From contig CAKORJ010000001.1 in NCBI GenBank assembly GCA_934101575.1, positions 1-64,000 of the forward strand: a DNA stretch of 64,000 bases, written 5' to 3'. Below, piece by piece: positions 1-8,658 of the stretch; within the stretch, counting starts at the first letter, position 1, and each line of letters starts with the position of its first letter. The stretch comes from an uncultured Bacilli bacterium (GTDB lineage Bacteria > Bacillota_I > Bacilli_A > RF39 > UBA660). A program made the translations under genes and the position numbers. The notes beneath the pieces are model-generated. The model saw nothing but the letters and a program-made list of their open reading frames with translations. It was not told the origin of the DNA and searched no databases.

Positions 1-458
1 AGGAACAGAGATGGAATGAAAATTACGAAAAGTTAAAAGAGTTTGTAGAAGCACATAAAGGTAGATTTCCAACTAAGGATGAAATTTGTGGAGTTTGGCT
101 AAATAATCAAAGGGCATCTTATCGAAAAGGAGAATTATCAAAGGAAAGAGAGGTAAAACTAAATTTATTAGGTGATTGGCATCTTTCAAAAAAAGAAATA
201 GATGAACAGAGATGGAATGAGAATTATGAAAAGTTAAAGGAATTTGTGAATGAAAATCATAGATTTCCAATTTATAATGAACTTTGTGGGGAATGGCTAA
301 GTAGGCAAAGAAAGTCTTACCGAAAAGGAGAATTATCAAAGGAAAGAGAAGCAAAATTAAATTTGTTAGGTGATTGGGTAACTTCTACAAGAAGAAGGAA
401 AGTCAAATCTATAGAAAGAAAAGAGGAGGAAATTAAGGATAGAAAACCTCGTACTTAG
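1..458 (+). CDS. Helicase-associated (HA) repeat protein, 3' end only
   Basis: The reading frame is open from base 3 to the TAG at 456-458 and is cut by the window edge, so the N-terminus is missing. Two copies of a roughly 65-residue unit are visible, each starting EQRWNENYEKLKEF, passing a GEWL or GVWL core and ending KLNLLGDW. This is the pattern of the helicase-associated domain (PF03457 type), which occurs in tandem at the C-terminus of large DEAD/DEAH helicases of phages and mobile elements and is thought to bind nucleic acid. A basic tail follows. No helicase motif is inside the window, so the parent enzyme is inferred. Confidence 0.75.
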   Translation, partial: EQRWNENYEKLKEFVEAHKGRFPTKDEICGVWLNNQRASYRKGELSKEREVKLNLLGDWHLSKKEIDEQRWNENYEKLKEFVNENHRFPIYNELCGEWLSRQRKSYRKGELSKEREAKLNLLGDWVTSTRRRKVKSIERKEEEIKDRKPRT

Positions 459-468
459 TTTTAAAGTG

Positions 469-477
469 TGTTATAAT
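469..477 (+). promoter_or_regulatory. Extended -10 promoter for murD
   Basis: TGTTATAAT (TG-T-TATAAT) lies 24 bases before the murD ATG. No convincing -35 is visible, as is common when the TG extension is present. The same TGTTATAAT string recurs before several other genes here (3370, 27083, 33958, 38783, 58178). Confidence 0.55.
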
Positions 478-500
478 TATTAAAGTTATGGAGTGATAAT

Positions 501-1841
501 ATGTTTGAAAATAAAAAGGTAGTTGTTTTAGGACTTGCTCGTAGTGGGGTTGCAGCTTCTAAGTTTCTTAGGAAAAGAGGTTGTGATGTAACTGTTGTTG
601 ATAAAGCTAAAACTTATGATGAGAAAGTTTTAGATGAACTTGAATCTTTGGGTATTAAGGTGATTCTTGGTTCTCAACCTGACGATTTGATTGAATCTTC
701 TGTTGATTATCTTATAAAGAATCCTGGTGTTCCTATTGATCATAAGTATATTTTAAAGTGTAATGAACTTGGTATTCCTGTTATAAATGAAGTAGAAATG
801 GCTTATAGGTGTATTCCTAAGGATAAGAATATAAAGATACTTGCTATTACTGGTAGTAATGGTAAGACTACTACTACTACGTTGTGTTATGAGTTTTTGA
901 AAAGGGATAATAGGAAGGTAATTCTTGCTGGTAATATTGGATATCCTCTTTGTTCTTTTATTGATTCTTTGGAGAATGATACTATTATAGTTATAGAGGT
1001 ATCTTGTCAGCAACTAGAAAATTTATCTAAATTTAATCCTGATGTTGCTATTATGACTAATATTGTTGAGGCTCATATTGATTTTATGAAGACATATGAA
1101 CATTATAAGTATGTTAAGAGTAAGCTTTTAAGAAATCAATCTAGTAGTGATGTTGCTATTTTAAATAAGGAATCTAGGGATCTTTTAGACAGTGTTATGG
1201 ATGTTAAGAGTACTAAGAAGTATTTTTCTTCTAAGAATGTTATAAATGGAGCTTATTTACTTAATGATAGTATTTATTATTATGATGAGAGAATAATACC
1301 TGTTAGTGATTTAAAACTTCGTGGTGTCCATAATTATGAAAATATTATGGCTGCGATTATGGGTGTTAAGGAGTTTGGGTGTAATACTTCTTCTATTATA
1401 TCTGTTTTGAAGGAATTTACTGGTGTTACTCATAGACTAGAGTTTGTTTGTAATAAGAATGGTAGAAATTTTTATAATGATACGGAGGCTACTAATATTA
1501 AATGTACACAGATTGCTCTTTCTAGTTTTTCTGAACCTACTATTATATTACTGGGTGGTCTTGAAAGGGGACAAAAGTTTGAGGATCTTACTCCTTATAT
1601 GAAGAATGTAAAAGCTATTATTGCAATGGGTGAGTGTGAGAATAGGGTTAAAGAATTTGGAGATTCTTTAGGTATTCCTACTTATTTATGTAATTATATA
1701 GATAATGCTACTAGAAAAGCATATGAGATTAGTTCTAGTGGCGATGTTATATTACTTTCTCCAGGAAGTGCTTCATGGGATCAATTTAAACAATGTGAAG
1801 ATAGAGGAGATTTGTTTAAGAAAATAGCTAATAGTTTTTAG
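501..1841 (+). CDS. murD: UDP-N-acetylmuramoyl-L-alanine--D-glutamate ligase MurD
   Basis: This cytoplasmic Mur ligase adds D-glutamate to UDP-MurNAc-L-Ala in peptidoglycan precursor synthesis. The 446-residue length is normal. Visible family features are an N-terminal Rossmann-like half (VVVLGLARSGVAA), KNPGVP near residue 73, the ATP-binding loop TGSNGKTTTT near 115-125, HRLEF near 312, NDTEATN near 327 (usually NDSKATN) and the C-terminal SPGSASWDQFKQCEDRG. The ATG at 501 has GGAGTGAT upstream. The gene has its own extended -10 promoter and a terminator, so it looks monocistronic; it shows that the organism makes a cell wall. Confidence 0.97.
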   Translation: MFENKKVVVLGLARSGVAASKFLRKRGCDVTVVDKAKTYDEKVLDELESLGIKVILGSQPDDLIESSVDYLIKNPGVPIDHKYILKCNELGIPVINEVEMAYRCIPKDKNIKILAITGSNGKTTTTTLCYEFLKRDNRKVILAGNIGYPLCSFIDSLENDTIIVIEVSCQQLENLSKFNPDVAIMTNIVEAHIDFMKTYEHYKYVKSKLLRNQSSSDVAILNKESRDLLDSVMDVKSTKKYFSSKNVINGAYLLNDSIYYYDERIIPVSDLKLRGVHNYENIMAAIMGVKEFGCNTSSIISVLKEFTGVTHRLEFVCNKNGRNFYNDTEATNIKCTQIALSSFSEPTIILLGGLERGQKFEDLTPYMKNVKAIIAMGECENRVKEFGDSLGIPTYLCNYIDNATRKAYEISSSGDVILLSPGSASWDQFKQCEDRGDLFKKIANSF

Positions 1842-1848
1842 AAGAATC

Positions 1849-1874
1849 GACATTTTATTTAATGTCTTTTTTTT
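1849..1874 (+). terminator. Rho-independent terminator after murD
   Basis: GACATT (1849-1854) and AATGTC (1861-1866) form a short stem followed by a run of eight T. Confidence 0.7.
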
Positions 1875-1894
1875 ATACTTAGTTTGGTGGTTTT

Positions 1895-2680
1895 ATGAAA
1901 ATATATTTGGATTATATATTTTTAATTAATTTTTTATTTGATTTTATACTTCTTTTAGGGGTTTCTATTGTTCTTAAGAGAAATGTTTCTAAGTTAAGAC
2001 TTTTTTTAGGTTCTTTGTTTGGAGGAGTTTCTTTTTTTATTATATTTTTTTCTATGTCTTCATTTATGTTTTTAATTGTTAAGATGATACTTGGTGTTTT
2101 AATGGTTATTATTTGTTTTTCTTATAAGAGTTTTAGATATACTTTGAATAATTTTATTTATTTGGTTATTTTATCTGTGATACTTGGTGGGGGTCTTTAT
2201 TTGATTAATACGGAGATTGGGTATTCTAATGTTGGGATGATATTTTTTTCTAATGGTAATAGTTTTAATTTATTTATGCTTATTTTTATTGGTTTTTTGA
2301 TGATTGTTTTTTATTCTAAATATGCTAGGTGTGTGAAGAGGTTTTCTGTTAATAAATATAATGTTGAAGTTTTTATAGGTGATTTTAGTTATAAATATGA
2401 AGGGTTTATGGATACTGGAAATGATCTTTTATATTTTGATAGACCTGTTGTTATTTTAAATAAGGATCCTTGTTTTTCTGGTGATTATATATATATTCCT
2501 TTTAGGAGTGTTAATGGTAATGGTGTTATGAAAGGGGTTAAGGTTTCTAAGATTTTTGTTTCTGGAAAGGGTTTTTTTGAAAATATTTATGTTGCTATAG
2601 CAAATGACAAATTTCAACTTAAGGATTGTGATATGATTTTAAATGTAAATTTATGGGAGGATGATTTAGATGAAAAATAA
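1895..2680 (+). CDS. spoIIGA: Sigma-E processing peptidase SpoIIGA
   Basis: This is a membrane aspartic protease that removes the pro-sequence of sigma-E during sporulation. The N-terminal half consists of about five hydrophobic segments (residues 1-145). The cytoplasmic half carries the aspartyl protease motif FMDTGND with Asp173, followed by the DRPVVIL strand. At 261 residues it is shorter than the Bacillus subtilis protein (about 309). The start has TTTGGTGG upstream. Its 3' end overlaps sigE by 11 bases, the classical spoIIGA-sigE pairing, which strongly supports the call. SpoIIR, which activates it in known sporulators, is not in this window. Confidence 0.9.
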   Translation: MKIYLDYIFLINFLFDFILLLGVSIVLKRNVSKLRLFLGSLFGGVSFFIIFFSMSSFMFLIVKMILGVLMVIICFSYKSFRYTLNNFIYLVILSVILGGGLYLINTEIGYSNVGMIFFSNGNSFNLFMLIFIGFLMIVFYSKYARCVKRFSVNKYNVEVFIGDFSYKYEGFMDTGNDLLYFDRPVVILNKDPCFSGDYIYIPFRSVNGNGVMKGVKVSKIFVSGKGFFENIYVAIANDKFQLKDCDMILNVNLWEDDLDEK

Positions 2681-3359
2681 GATTCTGTGTTTAATTAGGA
2701 AGTTTTTTAAGAGAGATGGGGTGTTTTTTGTTGGTGCTTCTGATATACTTCCTCCGCCTCTTAGTAAGGAAGATGAGGATCATTTTTTAGAGCTTAAGGA
2801 AAAGGGAGATATTTATGCTAAGGATAAACTTATTGAACATAATTTAAGACTTGTTGTATTTCTTGCTAAGAGATATGATAATACTAAGGTTGATTTAGAA
2901 GATCTTGTTAGTATTGGTTCTATTGGTCTTATAAAAGGGATTAATACTTATAAAAGAGGTAAGAATATTAAACTTGCTACTTATTGTTCTAGATGCATTG
3001 ATAATGAAATTTTAATGTATCTTAGAAAAACGAAAAAAAATAAGACTGATGTGTCTTTTGAGGAATCTCTTAGTTTTGATAGTGATGGTAATGAACTTCA
3101 TTTAGAGGATATTTTGGGTACAGATGGAGATATTGTTACTAAACCACTTGAGGATGAATATGATAAGAAGGTTTTAATAGCAGAACTTAATAAACTTGAT
3201 GATAGGGATAAAGAAATAATGCAAATGAGATATGGGTTAAATGGTAAGGATGAACTTACTCAAAAAGATGTTGCTAAAAAGCTTAATATTAGTCAATCTT
3301 ATATTTCTAGAATTGAGAAAAAAGTTATTAAAAAGTTAAAGCAAATAATTAAAATTTAA
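2670..3359 (+). CDS. sigE: Sporulation sigma factor sigma-E
   Basis: This mother-cell RNA polymerase sigma-70 family factor has 229 residues. A hydrophobic/basic pro-sequence of about 20 residues precedes FVGASDILPPPLSK, matching the cleavage region of Bacillus pro-sigma-E (YIGGSEALPPPLSK). Region 2 is clear (NLRLVVFLAKRY, DLVSIGSIGLIKGI, LATYCSRCIDNEILMYLRK), as is a region-4 helix-turn-helix (TQKDVAKKLNISQSYISRIEKK). GGGAGG is 9-14 bases before the ATG, inside the spoIIGA coding end, which suggests coupled translation. Confidence 0.93.
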   Translation: MKNKILCLIRKFFKRDGVFFVGASDILPPPLSKEDEDHFLELKEKGDIYAKDKLIEHNLRLVVFLAKRYDNTKVDLEDLVSIGSIGLIKGINTYKRGKNIKLATYCSRCIDNEILMYLRKTKKNKTDVSFEESLSFDSDGNELHLEDILGTDGDIVTKPLEDEYDKKVLIAELNKLDDRDKEIMQMRYGLNGKDELTQKDVAKKLNISQSYISRIEKKVIKKLKQIIKI

Positions 3360-3369
3360 CTTTTTTTTG

Positions 3370-3378
3370 TGTTATAAT
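3370..3378 (+). promoter_or_regulatory. Extended -10 promoter for holA
   Basis: TGTTATAAT sits behind a T-rich stretch, 23 bases before the chosen holA ATG. The T run (3361-3368) just after the sigE stop may also help end sigE transcription. Confidence 0.55.
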
Positions 3379-3401
3379 ACTTGTAGTTGGGAGTTTTTAA
3401 T

Positions 3402-4286
3402 ATGATATATACTTTAGTAGGAAATAAGGATTATGTTTTAGAAGAAGTAAAGAAACTTGAGAATGATTCTGATAATATTGTTAGTTATGATATGAAAGAT
3501 AGTTCTCTTAAGGATGCTATTATTGATTTAGATACTGTTAGTTTATTTGGTAATAAAATAGTTAAAGTTTTTAATTTAGATAAAGTGTTAGATGGTGGGT
3601 CTTTAATAAAGTATTTAGATAATCCTGGTAGTAATACTTTGATACTTATATCATATAAAGAGCTTGATAATAGAAAGAGACTTACTAAAGTACTAAAAGA
3701 AAAAACTAAGTATAAAGAAGTATTTAATTATGATTTTAATGGGTATGTTAAGAATAATCTTGATGGATATGATATGGATTTTATGGCTATTAATTTACTT
3801 ATTAGTTATTGTGATAATAATATTGGAAGGATTAAAAGTGAACTTGAAAAATTAAAAGTATATAAGTTTAATGATAAGATTATTACTAGAGATGATGTAG
3901 ATAATCTTGTTAAGAAGGGGTATGATAGTACTATTTTTAATTTGATTGATGAGATTAATGGTGGTAATCGAGAAAAAGTTATTAATATTTATAAGGAACT
4001 TCTTATGGAAAATGAAACTGAAGAGAAAATTCTTTATACTATTGCTAATCATTATAGACTTTTATATAAAGTTAAGATAAAGTCTATGTCTTTAAGTGAT
4101 GGTGAACTTATTAAACTTTATATGCTTCATCCTTATAGACTTACTAAGTTAAAGGAACAGTGTAGATTAGTTTCTGGTGATAAGATTCTTGATATGCTTA
4201 AAAGTCTTAGTGATATTGATATTAATGTTAAGAGTGGGAAGATGGATATTTCTACTGGAATGTTTTTGTTTTTTGAAAAGTTATGA
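3402..4286 (+). CDS. holA: DNA polymerase III subunit delta (HolA)
   Basis: This clamp-loader subunit opens the beta sliding clamp during replication. The 294-residue protein begins MIYTLVGNKDYVLEEVKKL, the usual N-terminus (YLLYGEE-type) of HolA. It has the LFGNKIVKVFNL strand and the helical clamp-loader collar region (NRYRLLYKVK-like segment near residues 215-225, then LHPYRLTKL). I chose the ATG at 3402 because TTGGGAG (3387-3393) is its ribosome-binding site; the frame could also open at TTG 3387, but that would use the Shine-Dalgarno as coding sequence. Confidence 0.85.
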   Translation: MIYTLVGNKDYVLEEVKKLENDSDNIVSYDMKDSSLKDAIIDLDTVSLFGNKIVKVFNLDKVLDGGSLIKYLDNPGSNTLILISYKELDNRKRLTKVLKEKTKYKEVFNYDFNGYVKNNLDGYDMDFMAINLLISYCDNNIGRIKSELEKLKVYKFNDKIITRDDVDNLVKKGYDSTIFNLIDEINGGNREKVINIYKELLMENETEEKILYTIANHYRLLYKVKIKSMSLSDGELIKLYMLHPYRLTKLKEQCRLVSGDKILDMLKSLSDIDINVKSGKMDISTGMFLFFEKL

Positions 4287-4313
4287 TTTCATATATTACT
4301 TTTTTGTTATGCG

Positions 4314-4322
4314 TGGTATAAT
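4314..4322 (+). promoter_or_regulatory. Extended -10 promoter for the VTT protein gene
   Basis: TGGTATAAT lies 26 bases upstream of the ATG at 4348. No clear -35 is seen. Confidence 0.5.
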
Positions 4323-4347
4323 ATTAACAGGATAAAGGAAGTGTTTT

Positions 4348-4929
4348 ATGGAAAAAATATCTATGTTAATTGATCAACTTGTTAATGTTATGGTTTCTTT
4401 TGGTCCTTTTGGAGGATTTTTACTTGTTCTTTTAGAGTCTGTTTTTCCTTTTCTGCCTTTGGGGGCAATAGTTGGGCTTAATATGCTTTCTTTTGGTAAT
4501 TTATTTGGATTTCTTATTTCTTATATTGCTACGGTGTTTGGGTGTATGGCTTCATTTTGTTTATTTAGATATTTGTTTAGAGATAGGTTTATACACTGGT
4601 TTTCTAAGAGTAAGCAGGATACAATAAAGAAGTGGATGGATAAGCTATCAAATATAGATTTTAATGTTTTGGTGGTGCTTTTTGCTCTTCCTGTTACTCC
4701 GGCTTTTGCGGTTAATATTGCAGGAGGGCTTAGTGATATATCTGATAAAAAGTATTTGATTGCTTTAATGATTGGTAAGCCGGCAATGCTTTTGTTTTAT
4801 GGATATATTGCTGTTTCTTTTGTTGATAGTTTGAAAGATCCAATTAATTTTGTTAAAGTTGGAGGGCTTGTTTTAGTGGCATATATTATAAGTAAAATAG
4901 TAGAAAAAATAGTAAAGGTGGAAAAATAG
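4348..4929 (+). CDS. VTT-domain (TVP38/TMEM64, DedA-like) membrane protein
   Basis: A 193-residue integral membrane protein with about five hydrophobic segments. The re-entrant-loop signature of the VTT/SNARE-associated family is visible: LLESVFPFLPLGAIVGLN near residues 28-45, a GxxxG-type helix, then FALPVTPAFAVNIAGGLSD near 115-133. DedA/VTT proteins are implicated in lipid scrambling or undecaprenyl-phosphate recycling, but the substrate cannot be read from sequence. It ends at 4929 and rmuC begins at 4930, so the two are co-transcribed. Confidence 0.75.
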   Translation: MEKISMLIDQLVNVMVSFGPFGGFLLVLLESVFPFLPLGAIVGLNMLSFGNLFGFLISYIATVFGCMASFCLFRYLFRDRFIHWFSKSKQDTIKKWMDKLSNIDFNVLVVLFALPVTPAFAVNIAGGLSDISDKKYLIALMIGKPAMLLFYGYIAVSFVDSLKDPINFVKVGGLVLVAYIISKIVEKIVKVEK

Positions 4930-5991
4930 ATGGAATATGTAGTAATTGGGCTTTTGGTTGTTATTTTAATTTTAGTAGTAGTCAGTATTACTAAAGGTGG
5001 TAATGAGGCTAATATAACTGAGAGACTTGGAAAACTTGAAGTTAGTATGATGAAGGAACTTGGTGATTTAAAGAGTTCTTTAAATGAGGATTTTAATAGA
5101 CTTTCTGAAAGACAGGATCAAAGACTTATTCTTATGAATGAAAAAGTTAATGAAAGACTTGATCAAAATTTTGAAAAGACTAATAAGACTTTTTCTAATG
5201 TACTTGAGAGACTTTCTAAGATAGATGAGGCTCAAAAGAAGATTGATTCTCTTTCTAGTGATATTGTTTCTTTACAAGGTATTTTAACTGATAAGAAGAC
5301 TAGGGGTATTTTTGGAGAAGTTAATCTTAAACATATATTATCTTCAGTATTTGGTGAAAAGAATGATAGTATTTATAGACTTCAATATTCTCTTCCTAAT
5401 GGGACAATTGCGGATTCTATTTTGTTTGCTCCAGAACCACTTGGTACTATTGCTATTGATTCTAAGTTTCCTTTGGAGAATTACAGAAATATGGTTGATA
5501 AAAATATTAGTAGGATAGAAAGAGAAAAGTATGAAAAGTTATTTAAGGTTGATGTAAAGAAACATATAGATGCTATTAGCAGTAAGTATATTATTCCTGG
5601 TGTTACTAGTGATCAGGCTATTATGTTTTTACCAGCGGAGGCTATTTTTGCGGAAATTAATGCTTATCATTCTGATATAATTGATTATGCATATAAGAAA
5701 AGAGTATGGATTACTTCTCCTACAACACTTATTTCTACTTTAACTGTTATTCAAATGCTTCTTAAGAATATTGAAAGAGATAAGTATACTAGTGTTATTC
5801 ATGAGGAGCTTAATAAGCTTGGTGTTGAGTTTGGTAGATATAAGGATAGATGGGATAAGTTATCTAGAAGTATTGAAACAGTAAGTAGGGATGTTAATGA
5901 TATACATACTACTACTGAGAAAATTACTAAAAGATTTAATTCTATTAGTAGAGTGGAACTTGATAAGGAAAAACTAGAGGAACTTGAATAA
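4930..5991 (+). CDS. rmuC: DNA recombination protein RmuC
   Basis: The 353-residue protein has an N-terminal membrane segment (residues 2-20), a coiled-coil linker to about residue 115, and the RmuC nuclease-like core: GIFGEVNLKHILSSVF, IDSKFPLENYRNM, DVKKHIDAISSKYI, QAIMFLPAEAIFAEI and ITSPTTLISTLTVIQMLL. RmuC limits DNA inversions at short inverted repeats in Escherichia coli. Its ATG directly abuts the stop of the preceding gene, and GGTGGAAAAATAG serves as the ribosome-binding region. Confidence 0.92.
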   Translation: MEYVVIGLLVVILILVVVSITKGGNEANITERLGKLEVSMMKELGDLKSSLNEDFNRLSERQDQRLILMNEKVNERLDQNFEKTNKTFSNVLERLSKIDEAQKKIDSLSSDIVSLQGILTDKKTRGIFGEVNLKHILSSVFGEKNDSIYRLQYSLPNGTIADSILFAPEPLGTIAIDSKFPLENYRNMVDKNISRIEREKYEKLFKVDVKKHIDAISSKYIIPGVTSDQAIMFLPAEAIFAEINAYHSDIIDYAYKKRVWITSPTTLISTLTVIQMLLKNIERDKYTSVIHEELNKLGVEFGRYKDRWDKLSRSIETVSRDVNDIHTTTEKITKRFNSISRVELDKEKLEELE

Positions 5992-5996
5992 AATTA

Positions 5997-6025
5997 TTGC
6001 TTTTTAGTAAAAAAAATGGTACATT
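5997..6025 (+). promoter_or_regulatory. Promoter for tRNA-Gly
   Basis: TTGCTT (5997-6002), a 17-base spacer and TACATT (6020-6025) form a sigma-A-type promoter 18 bases before the tRNA. It begins just past the rmuC stop. Confidence 0.55.
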
Positions 6026-6042
6026 ATATATGTACTCGTTTT

Positions 6043-6117
6043 GCGGATGTGGTTTAATGGTTAGAATATGGCCTTGCCAAGGCTAAGATGGGAGTTCGAT
6101 TCTCCTCGTCCGCTCCA
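6043..6117 (+). tRNA. tRNA-Gly (anticodon GCC)
   Basis: A cloverleaf can be drawn by eye. The acceptor GCGGATG (6043-6049) pairs with CGTCCGC (6107-6113). The anticodon stem 6069-6073/6081-6085 encloses TTGCCAA with anticodon GCC at 6076-6078. The T arm GGGAG-TTCGATT-CTCCT is intact. The discriminator T is at 6114 and CCA is encoded at 6115-6117. An accessory patch starts just downstream, so this tRNA is a plausible integration target. Confidence 0.97.
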
Positions 6118-6155
6118 TAGTGAAATCTGCTCGAATTTTTCGAGTTTTGATAAAT

Positions 6156-6186
6156 AACTAATCTAGAAATGGATTAGTTTTTTTGT
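6156..6186 (+). terminator. Terminator after tRNA-Gly
   Basis: AACTAATC (6156-6163) pairs with GATTAGTT (6172-6179), followed by a T run. A second small hairpin, CTCGAATTTTTCGAG, lies at 6130-6144. Confidence 0.75.
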
Positions 6187-6229
6187 TGTTTAGAAAACTA
6201 TCCTATTAAAAAAAGAAAGGATGGAAACT

Positions 6230-6511
6230 ATGGTAAATATTATTAAAGAAGAAATAATATTAGATCAATCACTAAAAAAGAAAATTGAATTTATATGCGA
6301 GTTTTGTCATATCAAACCTACTATTATAAATGGTAGTATTAGAAAAATTGATAAGACTAATTTATCTTACATAGAGCCACATAAGATTATTGTTAAAGAT
6401 ATTACTTTTCTAGCATTTAATTATTCTACTGATATTTATGTTGGTAGTCTAAATAAAAAAATTCAACTTGTGGAACTTGAAGATTACATTAAGAATCTAC
6501 TAAATGCCTGA
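6230..6511 (+). CDS. Hypothetical protein, 93 aa
   Basis: No family is recognised. The product is soluble, without signal peptide or membrane segment. It has a short CEFCHIKP stretch (two cysteines two residues apart near residue 25) and an acidic C-terminus. I prefer ATG 6230 with AAAGGATGG upstream over ATG 6221, which would leave no spacing to GAAAGG. It sits between tRNA-Gly and the recombinase chimera and may be cargo or residue of the same mobile element (inference from position). Confidence 0.5.
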   Translation: MVNIIKEEIILDQSLKKKIEFICEFCHIKPTIINGSIRKIDKTNLSYIEPHKIIVKDITFLAFNYSTDIYVGSLNKKIQLVELEDYIKNLLNA

Positions 6512-6525
6512 TGTTTCGCTAACTA

Positions 6526-6554
6526 TTGACTTTTTAAGACAAAAATACTATTAT
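6526..6554 (+). promoter_or_regulatory. Near-consensus sigma-A promoter in the accessory patch
   Basis: TTGACT (6526-6531), a 17-base spacer and TATTAT (6549-6554). Transcription would start near 6561 and run about 140 bases through a 19-codon frame (6599-6658) into the hairpin at 6650-6694. That is the layout of a short leader or attenuator RNA before the chimeric recombinase gene. Confidence 0.6.
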
Positions 6555-6598
6555 ATATAGCAACTGAAAAAGATATACCTAAATGTATTAATGGGGTT

Positions 6599-6658
6599 AT
6601 GCATTATGGGAAGAAAAATAAAAAAATATATTTTTATAATAGGAAGTTAAAGAGATAA
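6599..6658 (+). other. Short 19-codon open frame in the leader region
   Basis: ATG at 6599 opens a frame encoding MHYGKKNKKIYFYNRKLKR and stopping at TAA 6656-6658. The same frame is open without a canonical start further upstream (ATEKDIPKCING), so it could be a leader peptide or the last codons of a decayed gene. Its stop lies inside the 5' arm of the hairpin at 6650-6694. No strong ribosome-binding site is seen. Confidence 0.3.
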
Positions 6659-6703
6659 AGGTAGTAGTTTGGATATCTATTGCTTTTATCTCTTCTTTTT
6701 TTT
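6650..6703 (+). terminator. Hairpin with T run upstream of the recombinase chimera
   Basis: AAGAGATAAA (6650-6659) pairs with TTTATCTCTT (6685-6694), with a 25-base loop, then C and eight T. It ends transcription about ten bases before the ribosome-binding site of the next gene, so read-through would be needed to express that gene from the promoter at 6526. Confidence 0.55.
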
Positions 6704-6705
6704 GA

Positions 6706-7430
<725 letters not shown>

Positions 7431-7431
7431 G

Positions 7432-8340
7432 TTATTTTGATAAATTAGATTTTTGAATTTGTGCTGATAAAGAAGTTAATACTTTCATTTGTAATTGTTT
7501 GCCGTTCAATAGGTCATCTTGGGGTATTCCTATGGCATTAGCAATATCATAAATAAGCCATTCATTTGAACAATTACTTTGTTTAACAATCTCTAAAAAG
7601 TTCTGAATTGCTTGTGCTTTAGAAAAACCATTTTTCTCAGCAATAGTTTCGACACATCCCCTTATAAGTAAGTAAGAAGAAATATAAGAAAATCTAAATG
7701 AGCAAGATCTATTGGGTAATACAGCTTCGGCACCATAAATACCTTTTTTTTCAGAATTCAATAACTCTTGTGCACTAAGAATTTGGCTTTCATCTAACTC
7801 TACTATTGTATTTTTATGTTCATCAAATATTTCTTCAAAACCCAAAGCATAAAGTGGTAAAGTTTCTGCAAATCCTTCACAAATTGTTTGATATTTTGAA
7901 AAAAATTGACTATGAACTATATGAGCAAGTTCATGAATTTCATTTTCAATTCTTGAAATTCTTGTTTCTTCTTCAGGTCTATTTACCAACATATTTTGAG
8001 TTAATCCATATGCTGAATTAAAGCCATCTAAATCATAACATGGTACTGGTTTTCCGCCTCCTGTACCTTTATCAAAAATTTTAGGAATTCTCAATAATTC
8101 AGAATAACTATTATCCGGAACTATATATACATATAAAATAGGATGTGCATTACCAGGATATTGAATATTTAATGTATCTATCATATCAAGGCATTTTTGC
8201 ATATTTTTTAAATAATTATTATAACTACCATCATCATATTTTTTTGCCAATTCTTTTGATAACCTTACTTTTATTTTTTCACTAAAAACCCTCAATTCTG
8301 ATTTACTTATGTATTCTCTTAAAACATCTTTTTGGTACAT
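7432..8340 (-). CDS. Putative zinc metallopeptidase (HELAH)
   Basis: The 302-residue cytosolic protein carries HELAH (His136, Glu137, His140) in NEIHELAHIVHSQ and, 16 residues on, EGFAET with Glu156, a possible third zinc ligand of a gluzincin-like site. No signal peptide or membrane segment is visible. I cannot name a family. The start is ATG 8340 behind AAGAGGTGATTTTA; the frame also opens at GTG 8349. Its codon choice is more mixed than that of flanking core genes, and it lies between tRNA-Gly and a tRNA-like scar, so transfer with the element is plausible. The substrate is unknown. Confidence 0.65.
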   Translation of the reverse strand: MYQKDVLREYISKSELRVFSEKIKVRLSKELAKKYDDGSYNNYLKNMQKCLDMIDTLNIQYPGNAHPILYVYIVPDNSYSELLRIPKIFDKGTGGGKPVPCYDLDGFNSAYGLTQNMLVNRPEEETRISRIENEIHELAHIVHSQFFSKYQTICEGFAETLPLYALGFEEIFDEHKNTIVELDESQILSAQELLNSEKKGIYGAEAVLPNRSCSFRFSYISSYLLIRGCVETIAEKNGFSKAQAIQNFLEIVKQSNCSNEWLIYDIANAIGIPQDDLLNGKQLQMKVLTSLSAQIQKSNLSK

Positions 8341-8349
8341 TAAAATCAC

Positions 8350-8641
8350 CTCTTAATTCATATCAATTATACCACTATTTTTTAGAAAATTGTGAAATTG
8401 TATTTTTATTAGTGAGTGATATTTATCATATCACTAGAGAAAGAGTTGTAGATAACTACGACACTCGCTCCATTTGTAAAAATTGTCGAACTATTTAGTT
8501 CGTTTTTTCTTTATAAAACGGATATTTTTAATTGTATATAATATTATGAATCTTGTTAGACTTTTTTATTCTAGTTCTAATCATATATGTGATTTTGTTT
8601 TTAATTTTGATAGTTTATAAAAAAAGTAAATACTTTTAGTT
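8350..8641. other. Intergenic region with a tRNA-3'-end-like scar
   Basis: No coding frame is supported in these 292 bases. A short hairpin lies near 8415-8435 (AGTGATA/TATCACT). At 8445-8462 GTTGTAG-ATAA-CTACGAC forms a 7-bp hairpin followed by ACTCGCTCCAT. CGCTCCAT (8466-8473) repeats the last bases of the tRNA-Gly gene plus CCA (6111-6118). A small terminator-like hairpin, CGAAC/GTTCG plus TTTTTT, follows at 8487-8508, as it does after the tRNA. This may be a degraded attachment site or tRNA remnant. Confidence 0.35.
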
Positions 8642-8658
8642 TTAGTATTTACTTTTTT
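8619..8658. terminator. Terminator at the 3' end of the gene at 8642-9319
   Basis: AAAAAAGTAAATACT (8619-8633) and AGTATTTACTTTTTT (8644-8658) form a 15-bp stem. On the minus strand it ends in a T run, and it contains the last codons of the minus-strand gene. Confidence 0.75.
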
